A stretch of 10,451 nt of DNA, taken from NCBI GenBank assembly GCA_021203285.1, contig JAJQBM010000107.1, positions 1 to 10,451 on the forward strand, given 5' to 3'. Source of the DNA: Clostridiales bacterium. Its GTDB lineage: Bacteria; Bacillota; Clostridia; Lachnospirales; Lachnospiraceae. Shown in pieces: positions 1 through 9,105 of this stretch. How positions within the stretch are numbered: the first letter of the stretch is position 1; the number at the start of each line of letters is the position of its first letter. Under the pieces are notes generated by a model. The model worked only from the letters and a program-made list of their open reading frames with translations, searched no databases and was not told where the DNA came from. Both the position numbers and the translations under genes were made by a program.

Positions 1-27
1 ACGGGTCGTGACGGGTAAGCACGTTTA

Positions 28-55
28 TTGACAAAGAATGAAAATGCGATATAAT
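28..55 (+). promoter_or_regulatory. SigA-type promoter of the ATP synthase operon
   Basis: A TTGACA box at 28-33 and a TATAAT box at 50-55 are both perfect matches to the housekeeping sigma-A consensus, separated by a 16-bp spacer. Transcription would start near 61-64, giving a leader of roughly 50 nt before atpB. Its position directly ahead of atpB suggests the transcript begins with atpB and not with an upstream atpI. The strength and start point are inferred from sequence only. Confidence 0.85.
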
Positions 56-115
56 AAAGCTTTGTAAGAGGAAACTTTCTGATGTGTTTTATTTGGTAGG
101 AAATGGAGAGACCTG

Positions 116-988
116 ATGAAGAAAAAAGAAAGGAAATTTGAGAAAAATCAGATATGTGAGTTTATTATCCTGCTGGTGATTGCGGCGGTCTGTCTGGTAT
201 GCAGTCTTCTGATCGGCTCCGCGGAGAAGACGGAGACCATTCAGGAGGTGATGAAGGACGGAGTGCTGCATGAGACCGGAAGGATCAGCCTTCTGGGACT
301 GATGGAGGTGAATCCGGCATACATTTCATCCTTGATTGTCGTGATCGCGCTGCTGGTGTTTGCGGCTTGCGTCCGGATTTTTGTGATTCCGTATTTCCAG
401 TATGTGCCGGGGAAGTTCCAGTTGCTGCTGGAGACGTGGGTTGGCTTTTTTGACAACATGGCAAAGTCCAACAGCCCCCATCGCCATAAGTTTTTAAGCG
501 TATACATTTTTACGGCGGGGAGTTATATTTTTATCGGCACGCTCTTTGAATTGCTCGGGTTGCAGTGGGTAACGACGCATGGGACATCGATCGCTCTTCC
601 GGCACCGCTCTCGGACATCAACGCGGCGATCGCCATGGGGTGCCTGTCCTACGGCATCATCATGTCGGGCGGCATTGCGGGAAACGGGCTGAAGGGTGTT
701 GGAAAGACGCTGAGGGATTTCTCCCTTCCGATTTCCATGAGCTTCCGTCTGTTTGGAGCGCTGCTCTCCGGTTTGCTGGTAACCGAGCTGGTTTACTACT
801 TTGTTCAGCTCAGTTTTATCCTGCCGGTGGTGGTCGGTATTTTGTTTACATTGCTGCATGCGCTGATTCAGTCCTATGTCCTGACGATGCTGACGGCACT
901 GTTTTACGGGGAGGTTTCCGAGCGGCATCCGAAGAAACCTCGGACAGCAAAGCCGAAGCAGAAATCGCTGGCAGATCAGGCCGGATGA
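116..988 (+). CDS. atpB: F-type ATP synthase subunit a (proton channel)
   Basis: This 290-residue membrane protein is the F0 stator subunit that forms the two ion half-channels beside the c-ring. The N-terminal membrane segment (about 15-34), the segment after NPAYISSL (about 69-92) and the PGKFQLLLE region (98-106) fit the family. The motif SMSFRLFG carries the essential Arg at R211, and LIQSYVLTMLTALFYGE carries the conserved Gln at Q252. The usual TADLN motif appears as LSDIN (165-169). Two features are atypical. The Asn after RLFG is Ala (A215), and the acidic residue expected nine positions after the Arg is Leu (L220). E224 and H248 lie about one helical turn beyond the positions of E. 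coli E219 and H245. The C-terminus has a basic tail (KKPRTAKPKQK). A Shine-Dalgarno GGAGAG at 105-110 supports the ATG at 116. It is the first gene of the operon. The identification is firm, although the protein is divergent. Confidence 0.95.
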   Translation: MKKKERKFEKNQICEFIILLVIAAVCLVCSLLIGSAEKTETIQEVMKDGVLHETGRISLLGLMEVNPAYISSLIVVIALLVFAACVRIFVIPYFQYVPGKFQLLLETWVGFFDNMAKSNSPHRHKFLSVYIFTAGSYIFIGTLFELLGLQWVTTHGTSIALPAPLSDINAAIAMGCLSYGIIMSGGIAGNGLKGVGKTLRDFSLPISMSFRLFGALLSGLLVTELVYYFVQLSFILPVVVGILFTLLHALIQSYVLTMLTALFYGEVSERHPKKPRTAKPKQKSLADQAG

Positions 989-1003
989 CCTTAATGTAAG
1001 ACG

Positions 1004-1060
1004 TTGCATTTACTTTATTGTTTTTATAGTTTAATACGGGCAAGACCCGAATGGGAGGAA
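1004..1060 (+). promoter_or_regulatory. U-rich leader, small hairpin and strong RBS ahead of atpE
   Basis: The 78-nt gap between atpB and atpE is the longest gap in the operon. Positions about 1004-1035 are T-rich. A small hairpin follows, with stem CGGG (1037-1040) and CCCG (1046-1049) and a 5-nt loop. A strong Shine-Dalgarno GGGAGGAA sits at 1053-1060. Subunit c is needed in many more copies than the others, and the E. coli atpE start region is known to have a U-rich translational enhancer, so a similar role is plausible. A weak promoter (TTGCAT at 1004-1009, TATAGT at 1025-1030, 15-bp spacer) is an alternative reading. Confidence 0.4.
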
Positions 1061-1066
1061 AAGAAA

Positions 1067-1450
1067 ATGAAAAAAACCTTAAAGAAAGTGATTCTGATCC
1101 TCACGATGGTAATGATGTTCTCGGGATTTTCGCTGGTAGCCTTTGCTTCTACAGCAAATGACGCGGACAGCACGGCGGTGACCACGGAGGCAGAGACGGA
1201 GGAGACGACAGTGAGTGAGGATTCCGCGACCGGAAGCAAAGCGTATGCGGCGGCGGTGGCGATCGGTCTGGCCTCGGCGGGCGGCGCCATCGGTATGGGT
1301 ATTGCCATTGCGAAGTCTGTGGAGGGCATTTCCCGTCAGCCGGAGGCATCCGGCAAGATTCAGACGAACCTTATGCTTGGACTGGTTTTTGTGGAGACCG
1401 CTATCATCTATGCGTTGATCGTTGCGATTCTGGTCATCTTTGTCCTGTAG
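1067..1450 (+). CDS. atpE: F-type ATP synthase subunit c, precursor with N-terminal signal-like extension
   Basis: The C-terminal part is the rotor-ring hairpin. Helix 1 is the Gly/Ala-rich AAAVAIGLASAGGAIGMGIA (61-80), the polar loop is RQPEASG (90-96), and helix 2 carries the ion-binding carboxylate E110 in FVETAIIYAL. Normal c subunits are about 70-90 residues, whereas this one is 127. The extra N-terminus has Lys residues at 2, 3, 6 and 7, a hydrophobic core (about 8-27) and a signal-peptidase-like AFA site at 25-27. An acidic Thr/Ser-rich stretch follows (28-57) with eight Asp/Glu and no basic residue before K58. Cleavage would leave the N-terminus outside, which is the normal orientation for c. 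The Na+ ligand Gln of sodium c-rings is Met here (M77), so protons are the likelier coupling ion. The ATG at 1067 is preferred over an upstream in-frame start near 1004 because of GGGAGGAA at 1053-1060. Confidence 0.95.
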   Translation: MKKTLKKVILILTMVMMFSGFSLVAFASTANDADSTAVTTEAETEETTVSEDSATGSKAYAAAVAIGLASAGGAIGMGIAIAKSVEGISRQPEASGKIQTNLMLGLVFVETAIIYALIVAILVIFVL

Positions 1451-1464
1451 GGGAGGTATAAATT

Positions 1465-1929
1465 ATGCCTTTGAATATTGATATACAACAGATATTCCTT
1501 CATCTGTTTAACTTTGCGATTCTCCTCGCGGGACTGTATTTTCTCCTGTATAAGCCGGTGAAGAAGTTCATGGATAAGCGGACTGACTATTACCGGCAGA
1601 TGGACGAGGAGGCGAAGGAGCGCCTTGCGCAGGCGGAGGAGCTGAAGTCTTCTTATGCAAAGCAGCTTGACGGTGTAGATGACGAGATCCGCAAGGAGCG
1701 CGCAAAGGCAGCCGAGCGGATTGAGGAGCAGACCTCCGGCCAGATTGAGGACGCGAAGGTGCAGTCTGAGAAGATTCTGGCTGAGGCCCGCGAGAATGCG
1801 GAGCTGGAGCGCCAGAAGATCGTCGCATCCGCCCGTCAGGAGATTGTGGATCTGGCTGCGCAGACCGCACAGCAGATCATCCGTCAGTCGCTTGAGACAG
1901 CCGAGGGGAGTGAGTGTGATGAAGGATAA
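1465..1929 (+). CDS. atpF: F-type ATP synthase subunit b (peripheral stalk)
   Basis: This 154-residue protein has a single N-terminal membrane helix (about 9-29), a basic anchor ending in [10 protein letters not shown], and then a long charged Ala/Glu/Lys/Gln-rich helix (about 40-140) that would form the right-handed coiled coil of the peripheral stalk. The length and spacing of the helix match E. coli b closely. The C-terminus differs. After QQIIRQSL the chain ends in the polar [11 protein letters not shown], whereas E. coli b continues into a hydrophobic helix that binds the delta subunit. A strong Shine-Dalgarno GGGGAGG at 1450-1456 overlaps the last base of atpE. The end overlaps atpA by 11 bp, where atpH would normally lie. 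Confidence 0.95.
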   Translation: MPLNIDIQQIFLHLFNFAILLAGLYFLLYKPVKKFMDKRTDYYRQMDEEAKERLAQAEELKSSYAKQLDGVDDEIRKERAKAAERIEEQTSGQIEDAKVQSEKILAEARENAELERQKIVASARQEIVDLAAQTAQQIIRQSLETAEGSECDEG

Positions 1930-3499
1930 ACGCACGCTGGAACATGCGGAATATTATCTGGAACAACTGCGCGAGGAGTGGACGCAGGCAGTCACCGGGA
2001 GCAATGATGATCTGATCACCCTGATGCGCGAGACCATAGAAAACTGGGAGCCGGATTCCATCGGCGATGAGGATGGGAGAGTCCTCACGGTCGGCGACGG
2101 GATCGCTACGGTGAGCGGGCTGGAGGAAGCGGCTTACGGTGAGATCCTGTTGTTTTCTGCGGGCATTCGAGGAATGGTGCAGGATTTGAAGGAGGATGCC
2201 ATCGGCTGTATCCTCTTCAGCGATGACAGGGAGATCACGGAGGGCAGCCCGGTGCGGCGCACCGGCAAAACGGCGGGTGTTCCGGTCGGGGAGGGATTCC
2301 TCGGAAGAGTGGTGGATGCCCTCGGCAGCCCGATCGATGGAAAAGGCCCGATTCTCAGCCGGGAATATCGTCCGGTGGAGACCGCTGCTCCGGGAATCAT
2401 TGACCGTCAGCCGGTTAACCGTCCGATGGAGACGGGACTTCTGACGATTGATTCCATGTTTCCCATCGGAAGGGGACAGCGTGAGCTGATCATCGGCGAC
2501 CGCCAGACGGGAAAGACAGCGATCGCGCTGGATACGATACTGAATCAAAAGGGAAAAGATGTCATCTGCGTATATGTGGCGATCGGCCAGAAGGCGAGTT
2601 CTGTCGCGCAGTTGGTGGAGACACTTCGCAAGCGGGAGGCACTGAGTTATTCTGTTGTAGTCTGCGCATCGGCCAGTGATCCGGCGCCGCTGCAGTACAT
2701 CGCGCCGTATGCGGGAACTGCGCTGGGCGAATATTTCATGGAGCGCGGAAAGGATGTCCTCATCGTGTATGACGACCTCTCCAAGCACGCGATCGCGTAC
2801 CGCGAAATCTCGCTTTTACTGGAGCGTTCCCCGGGGCGTGAAGCCTATCCGGGTGATGTTTTTTATCTTCACTCCAGACTTTTGGAGCGCTCGGCTCATC
2901 TCTCCGATGAGCGGGGCGGCGGCAGCATGACGGCGCTGCCGATCGTAGAGACGCAGGCGGGCGATGTGTCCGCGTATATTCCGACCAATATCATTTCGAT
3001 CACGGACGGACAGATCTTTTTGGAGAGCAACCTGTTTTTCGCCGGGCAGCGCCCCGCAGTGAATGTCGGGCTTTCGGTCTCCCGTGTGGGCGGCGACGCC
3101 CAGACGAAGGCGATGAAAAAAGCGGCCGGGACGATCCGCCTGGATCTGGCACAGTACCGTGAGATTGAGGTATTCACACAGTTTTCCAGTGATCTGGATG
3201 AGACGACAAAGCGGCAGCTCACCTATGGGCAGGGGCTGATGCGCCTGCTTCGGCAGAAGCAGTATCACCCTATGAAACAGCATGAGCAGGTAATTTTGCT
3301 GGTGGCCGCCCTCGATCACCGGATGCAGGACGTGCCGGTGACCCGGATTGACGATTTCCGCGACGGCCTTCTCGCCTATATGGAGGAGACGGCGGCGGAT
3401 ATCTGTAAGGAAATCGACCGGAAGGGATTGCTCTGTGAGGAAGACCGCGAGGAGATTCTTCGTCTCACCGGGGAGTTTGCGGAAAAGTTTGATAAGTAA
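1919..3499 (+). CDS. atpA: F-type ATP synthase subunit alpha with N-terminal extension
   Basis: This 526-residue non-catalytic nucleotide-binding subunit of F1 has all the family landmarks. They are the beta-barrel motif VGDGIA (58-63), the Walker A GDRQTGKT (193-200), the Walker B strand [11 protein letters not shown] (279-289), [10 protein letters not shown] (359-368), and SVSRVGG with the arginine finger R389. The start at 1919 is set by GAGGGGAG at 1903-1910; a GTG codon lies immediately upstream at 1916. The same frame stays open upstream to 1679 but is then only atpF read out of frame. VGDGIA lies about 22 residues further from the N-terminus than in typical alpha chains. The extra part (residues 1 to about 26) is charged and probably helical. 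In ordinary enzymes the alpha N-terminus docks on delta, which is absent here. Confidence 0.96.
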   Translation: MKDKRTLEHAEYYLEQLREEWTQAVTGSNDDLITLMRETIENWEPDSIGDEDGRVLTVGDGIATVSGLEEAAYGEILLFSAGIRGMVQDLKEDAIGCILFSDDREITEGSPVRRTGKTAGVPVGEGFLGRVVDALGSPIDGKGPILSREYRPVETAAPGIIDRQPVNRPMETGLLTIDSMFPIGRGQRELIIGDRQTGKTAIALDTILNQKGKDVICVYVAIGQKASSVAQLVETLRKREALSYSVVVCASASDPAPLQYIAPYAGTALGEYFMERGKDVLIVYDDLSKHAIAYREISLLLERSPGREAYPGDVFYLHSRLLERSAHLSDERGGGSMTALPIVETQAGDVSAYIPTNIISITDGQIFLESNLFFAGQRPAVNVGLSVSRVGGDAQTKAMKKAAGTIRLDLAQYREIEVFTQFSSDLDETTKRQLTYGQGLMRLLRQKQYHPMKQHEQVILLVAALDHRMQDVPVTRIDDFRDGLLAYMEETAADICKEIDRKGLLCEEDREEILRLTGEFAEKFDK

Positions 3500-3513
3500 G
3501 GGTTTGTGGTATC

Positions 3514-6249
<2,736 letters not shown>

Positions 6250-6264
6250 TATCGGGTAAGTAAT

Positions 6265-7044
6265 ATGAATACGGTTTTGAAAACAATTTTAGCCTGCATC
6301 ATCGCCAGCGCAGGGGCCGGTATCGGAACCGGGTTCGCCGGGATGAGCGCAGCGACGGTGATCACGCCGATGCTGGCCACCTTTGTCGGGATGCCGACAT
6401 ATGAAGCGGTCGGCATTGCACTGGCCAGCGATGTTCTCGCCAGCGGCGTGTCAGCCTATACATATTCAAAAAATAAGAATATTAACATAAAAGATGCGAT
6501 ACTGATGGTTGTCTTTGTCCTCGGCTTTACGGTCATCGGGAGCAAAGTATCCAGCACGGTGGAGAATGGGACGATGAGTCTCTTCTCCATCTGTATGACA
6601 TTGTTTTTGGGGATTCAGTTCCTGACTAAGCCGAATAACCGGCCGACAAAGCTGCAGGAGCTGATTCCGGACCAGGGTAAGAATCTTCAGGTGATGGCGG
6701 CCGGAGCGATTGTCGGTTTTGTCTGCGGTTTCCTCGGGGCCGGCGGCGGCATGATGATGCTTTTTGTGCTGACGATTATTATGGGTTATGAGCTGAAGAC
6801 TGCGGTGGGTACCAGCGTCTTCATTATGACATTTACGGCCTTTACCGGCGCGGCGACGCATTTCGTGATTGAGGCGCCGCAGAATTTTCTGGCGCTGGTT
6901 TTGTGTATCATTCTGACATTCATCTTTGCCCATTACTCGGCGAAGCTGGCAAACCGGATTCCGGATGAGGCCATGCACCGGGTTACGGGAATGATTCTTC
7001 TGCTGATTGCGGTGATTGTCATTCAGACGAATTATCTGACATAA
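6265..7044 (+). CDS. TSUP (TauE/SafE) family membrane permease
   Basis: This 259-residue, very hydrophobic protein has the internal duplication of the TSUP family. A Gly-rich motif GAGIGTGFAGMSAA (17-30) followed by EAVGIALASD recurs in the second half as GFVCGFLGAGGG (151-162) followed by KTAVGTSVF (178-186). About eight membrane segments are expected, with a polar central linker (about 121-142). Family members export or import small anions such as sulfite, sulfoacetate or other organosulfur and organic acids, and the substrate cannot be read from the sequence. It starts 15 bp after atpC with only a weak ribosome binding site (GGGTAAG, 6254-6260), so it probably depends on transcription and perhaps translation from the ATP synthase genes. 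Its link to ATP synthase function is unknown. Confidence 0.87.
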   Translation: MNTVLKTILACIIASAGAGIGTGFAGMSAATVITPMLATFVGMPTYEAVGIALASDVLASGVSAYTYSKNKNINIKDAILMVVFVLGFTVIGSKVSSTVENGTMSLFSICMTLFLGIQFLTKPNNRPTKLQELIPDQGKNLQVMAAGAIVGFVCGFLGAGGGMMMLFVLTIIMGYELKTAVGTSVFIMTFTAFTGAATHFVIEAPQNFLALVLCIILTFIFAHYSAKLANRIPDEAMHRVTGMILLLIAVIVIQTNYLT

Positions 7045-7062
7045 TGAGAATATCAGGGCCAG

Positions 7063-7070
7063 AAAGGAGG
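7063..7070 (+). promoter_or_regulatory. Ribosome binding site that places the ktrB start at GTG 7080
   Basis: AAAGGAGG at 7063-7070 is the strongest Shine-Dalgarno match in this intergenic stretch and lies 9 nt before an in-frame GTG at 7080. The earlier ATG at 7044 overlaps the preceding stop codon as TAATG and has no good site of its own. A start at 7080 also gives the MGKRKRFRFSRTQ beginning expected of KtrB-like proteins. Confidence 0.75.
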
Positions 7071-7079
7071 CTGTTTGCT

Positions 7080-8423
7080 GTGGGAAAGAGAAAACGGTTC
7101 CGGTTTTCCCGTACACAGATGATCATGGCCGGTTTTCTGGTCATTATATTAGCAGGCACCTGCCTGCTGATGCTTCCTTTTGCCGCGCGGGACGGACAGG
7201 AGACGACGCTTCTCGGGGCGCTGTTTTCCTCGGCCTCGGCTACCTGCGTGACCGGTTTGGTCGTGTATGATACATGGACGCACTGGACGCTTTTCGGACA
7301 GCTTGTTTTGCTGACCCAGATCCAGATCGGCGGTCTCGGGGTGATTACGATCGGCAACTTTGCCATGATCCTTCTCCGGAAACGGATCGGTCTCGGAGGA
7401 CGTGAACTGATCCATGAGAGCCTGAGCACGCTGCAGCTTCGCGGCACGGTGAAGCTTGTGCGGCGCATTGTTCAGGGAACGCTGTTGTTTGAGGGGATAG
7501 GGGCGGCGCTCCTCGCAATCCGGTTTGTGCCGCAGGTGGGTATCCCTCGCGGCATTTACTATGGCATCTTCCACGCAGTCTCCGCATTCTGCAACGCGGG
7601 CTTTGACCTGATGGGACGATGGGGAGAATACTCTTCTTTTACCGCATACATGTCGGATCCGCTGGTAAATCTGACGCTGATCGCGCTGATTGTTATCGGC
7701 GGCATCGGGTTTCTGGTCTGGGAGGACCTGCTGGAAAACCGGTGGCATTGGAGACGGTATCATCTGCATACAAAGATCGTCCTTTTGACGACAGCCGTGC
7801 TGCTTGCGGGCGGAACCGTGCTGTTTTTGCTTGGCGAGCGGGGGAATCTATTTGCCGGAATGACGGCGGGGGAGCGGCTGCTGGCGGCGCTGTTTGCGGC
7901 GGTGACTCCGAGGACAGCGGGGTTTAACACGGTGGATATCGCGGCGATGACAAGCGGAAGCAAGGTGGTGACGATGTGTCTGATGTTTGCCGGCGGCAGT
8001 CCCGGCTCGACGGCGGGCGGCGTTAAGACAACAACGATCATGGTGCTTTTTCTCTATATCCGCTCTTATCTTCGCAGAGACGAGGATTGTGAGATTTTCC
8101 GGCGCAGGATCGGGCAGGATGCGCTGAAACGGGCCAGCGTAGTGGTAGTGATCAATTTCTCTCTGGCGCTGACGGCGATTCTGATACTGCTGATCGGTCA
8201 GAATCTGCCCCTGGCGGATGTGATGTTCGAGGCATTTTCTGCTATCGGCACGGTGGGGATGTCAACCGGAATCACAAGGGAGCTGAATACACTGTCTGCG
8301 ATCGTGATCATGCTGCTGATGTTCCTCGGCAGGGTGGGCAGCCTGAACTTTGCCATGTCGTTTACGGAGCGGAGAAACAGAGATGAGCTGAGATATCCTC
8401 AGGAGGATATCATTGTCGGATAG
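7080..8423 (+). CDS. ktrB: Ktr-type potassium uptake channel subunit (TrkH/KtrB family)
   Basis: This 447-residue K+ translocating subunit consists of four M1-P-M2 repeats, each with a selectivity-filter glycine: CVTGL (G59), CNAGF (G174), RTAGF (G281) and TVGMS (G393). The gating loop in the third repeat is present as AGGSPGSTAGGVKTT (304-318). IQIGGLGVITIGNF (81-94) and GRVGSLNFA (417-425) are also family signatures. The length and the short N-terminus ahead of the first membrane helix match KtrB better than the longer proteobacterial TrkH. It would form a homodimer gated by an octameric ring of the KtrA protein encoded next. The GTG start at 7080 is preferred over ATG 7044 (459 residues) because of the upstream AAAGGAGG. 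The C-terminal codons contain a perfect inverted repeat (8392-8411). Confidence 0.94.
   Translation: MGKRKRFRFSRTQMIMAGFLVIILAGTCLLMLPFAARDGQETTLLGALFSSASATCVTGLVVYDTWTHWTLFGQLVLLTQIQIGGLGVITIGNFAMILLRKRIGLGGRELIHESLSTLQLRGTVKLVRRIVQGTLLFEGIGAALLAIRFVPQVGIPRGIYYGIFHAVSAFCNAGFDLMGRWGEYSSFTAYMSDPLVNLTLIALIVIGGIGFLVWEDLLENRWHWRRYHLHTKIVLLTTAVLLAGGTVLFLLGERGNLFAGMTAGERLLAALFAAVTPRTAGFNTVDIAAMTSGSKVVTMCLMFAGGSPGSTAGGVKTTTIMVLFLYIRSYLRRDEDCEIFRRRIGQDALKRASVVVVINFSLALTAILILLIGQNLPLADVMFEAFSAIGTVGMSTGITRELNTLSAIVIMLLMFLGRVGSLNFAMSFTERRNRDELRYPQEDIIVG
8392..8411. repeat. Perfect 9-bp inverted repeat at the 3' end of ktrB
   Basis: The arms GATATCCTC (8392-8400) and GAGGATATC (8403-8411) are exact reverse complements around a 2-bp centre. 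As RNA they would form an 8-bp stem with a CAGG loop just before the ktrB stop and about 38 nt before the ktrA start. No run of T follows, so it is not a rho-independent terminator. It lies within codons for the conserved-looking tail YPQEDII, so chance is a fair explanation. Confidence 0.55.
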
Positions 8424-8448
8424 GTCTGAAGGATATGAGGAGAAAAAT

Positions 8449-9105
8449 ATGAAATCTTTCCTTATCATAGGGGCGGGGGATTTCGGCCATTATCTTTGCC
8501 GGGATCTGGCGAAAATGAAAAATGAGGTTTTGATTGTCGACAAAAACGAGATGGCGCTGGAGGATCTGCTGGATGTGGCGACTAGTACGCTGATCGCGGA
8601 CTGCAGGCGGGAAAGCGTATTAAAACGTCTCGGCGTGTCGAATTTTGATGTCTGTTTTGTCTGCATCAGCGGTAATTTCCAGAGCAATCTGGAGATCACC
8701 AGCCTGCTGAAGGATTTGGGGGCGCCGTATGTGGTCAGCCAGGCCGGGAACGAGGTACACATTAAGTTTTTGCTCCGCAACGGCGCGGACGAGATCATTC
8801 ATCCGCACAAGGATTCCGCCATGCGCGCGGCAGTCAAATACAACAGTGAGCATGTTTTTGACTATGTGGACCTGAAGGACGGCTATTCGGTTTATGAGAT
8901 TACACCGCTTCCGGAGTGGGTGAACCGGAGTATTCTTGACTCTGATATCCGGGCAAAATATAACGTATATATCATCGGTATTGTCCATGGAGAGGGAAGG
9001 ACGGATTACATGCCGCATCCCCAGACGATTATCCGGGGAGACGACCATCTTATGATCCTCGCTCACGAAGATACGATGGAGAAGATGTTGAGGAAGATTA
9101 CTTGA
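8449..9105 (+). CDS. ktrA: Ktr-type potassium uptake regulatory subunit (TrkA/KtrA, RCK domains)
   Basis: This 218-residue cytoplasmic gating ring subunit starts with an RCK-N Rossmann fold. The nucleotide-binding glycine motif is GAGDFG (8-13) and the acidic residue at the end of strand 2 is D31 (IVDKNE). A smaller RCK-C domain follows (about 135-218). In this family ATP/ADP or NAD(H) binding, and cyclic-di-AMP at RCK-C in Gram-positive relatives, control KtrB opening. Segments such as NEVHIKFLLRNGADEIIHP (101-119) fit the family, with HPH where many members have a YPE-like motif. ATG 8449 is supported by GAGGAG at 8437-8442 with a 6-nt spacing, and it lies 25 bp after ktrB. A TTG at 8413 in the same frame lacks such support. 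Confidence 0.93.
   Translation: MKSFLIIGAGDFGHYLCRDLAKMKNEVLIVDKNEMALEDLLDVATSTLIADCRRESVLKRLGVSNFDVCFVCISGNFQSNLEITSLLKDLGAPYVVSQAGNEVHIKFLLRNGADEIIHPHKDSAMRAAVKYNSEHVFDYVDLKDGYSVYEITPLPEWVNRSILDSDIRAKYNVYIIGIVHGEGRTDYMPHPQTIIRGDDHLMILAHEDTMEKMLRKIT

Noticed and set aside
12..19. CGGGTAAG repeated at 12-19 and 6253-6260
   Set aside because: Eight shared bases over 10 kb is expected by chance, and the contexts do not match further.
1..27. Possible end of an upstream gene or an atpI remnant
   Set aside because: Only 27 bases precede the promoter, with stops in all frames, so nothing can be assigned.
1067..1240. Extended c subunit as two fused proteins (secreted peptide plus c)
   Set aside because: The frame is continuous with a single strong ribosome binding site, and the leader has no second domain. 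A signal-type extension is the simpler reading.
1679..1918. Upstream extension of the atpA frame giving a 606-residue alpha
   Set aside because: The extra 80 codons are atpF read in another frame, giving an Arg/Ser-rich nonsense peptide. The ATG at 1919 has a good ribosome binding site.
1877..2788. Minus-strand open frame of 303 codons opposite atpA
   Set aside because: It is the antisense shadow of atpA, with no family resemblance and no promoter or ribosome binding site that I could see.
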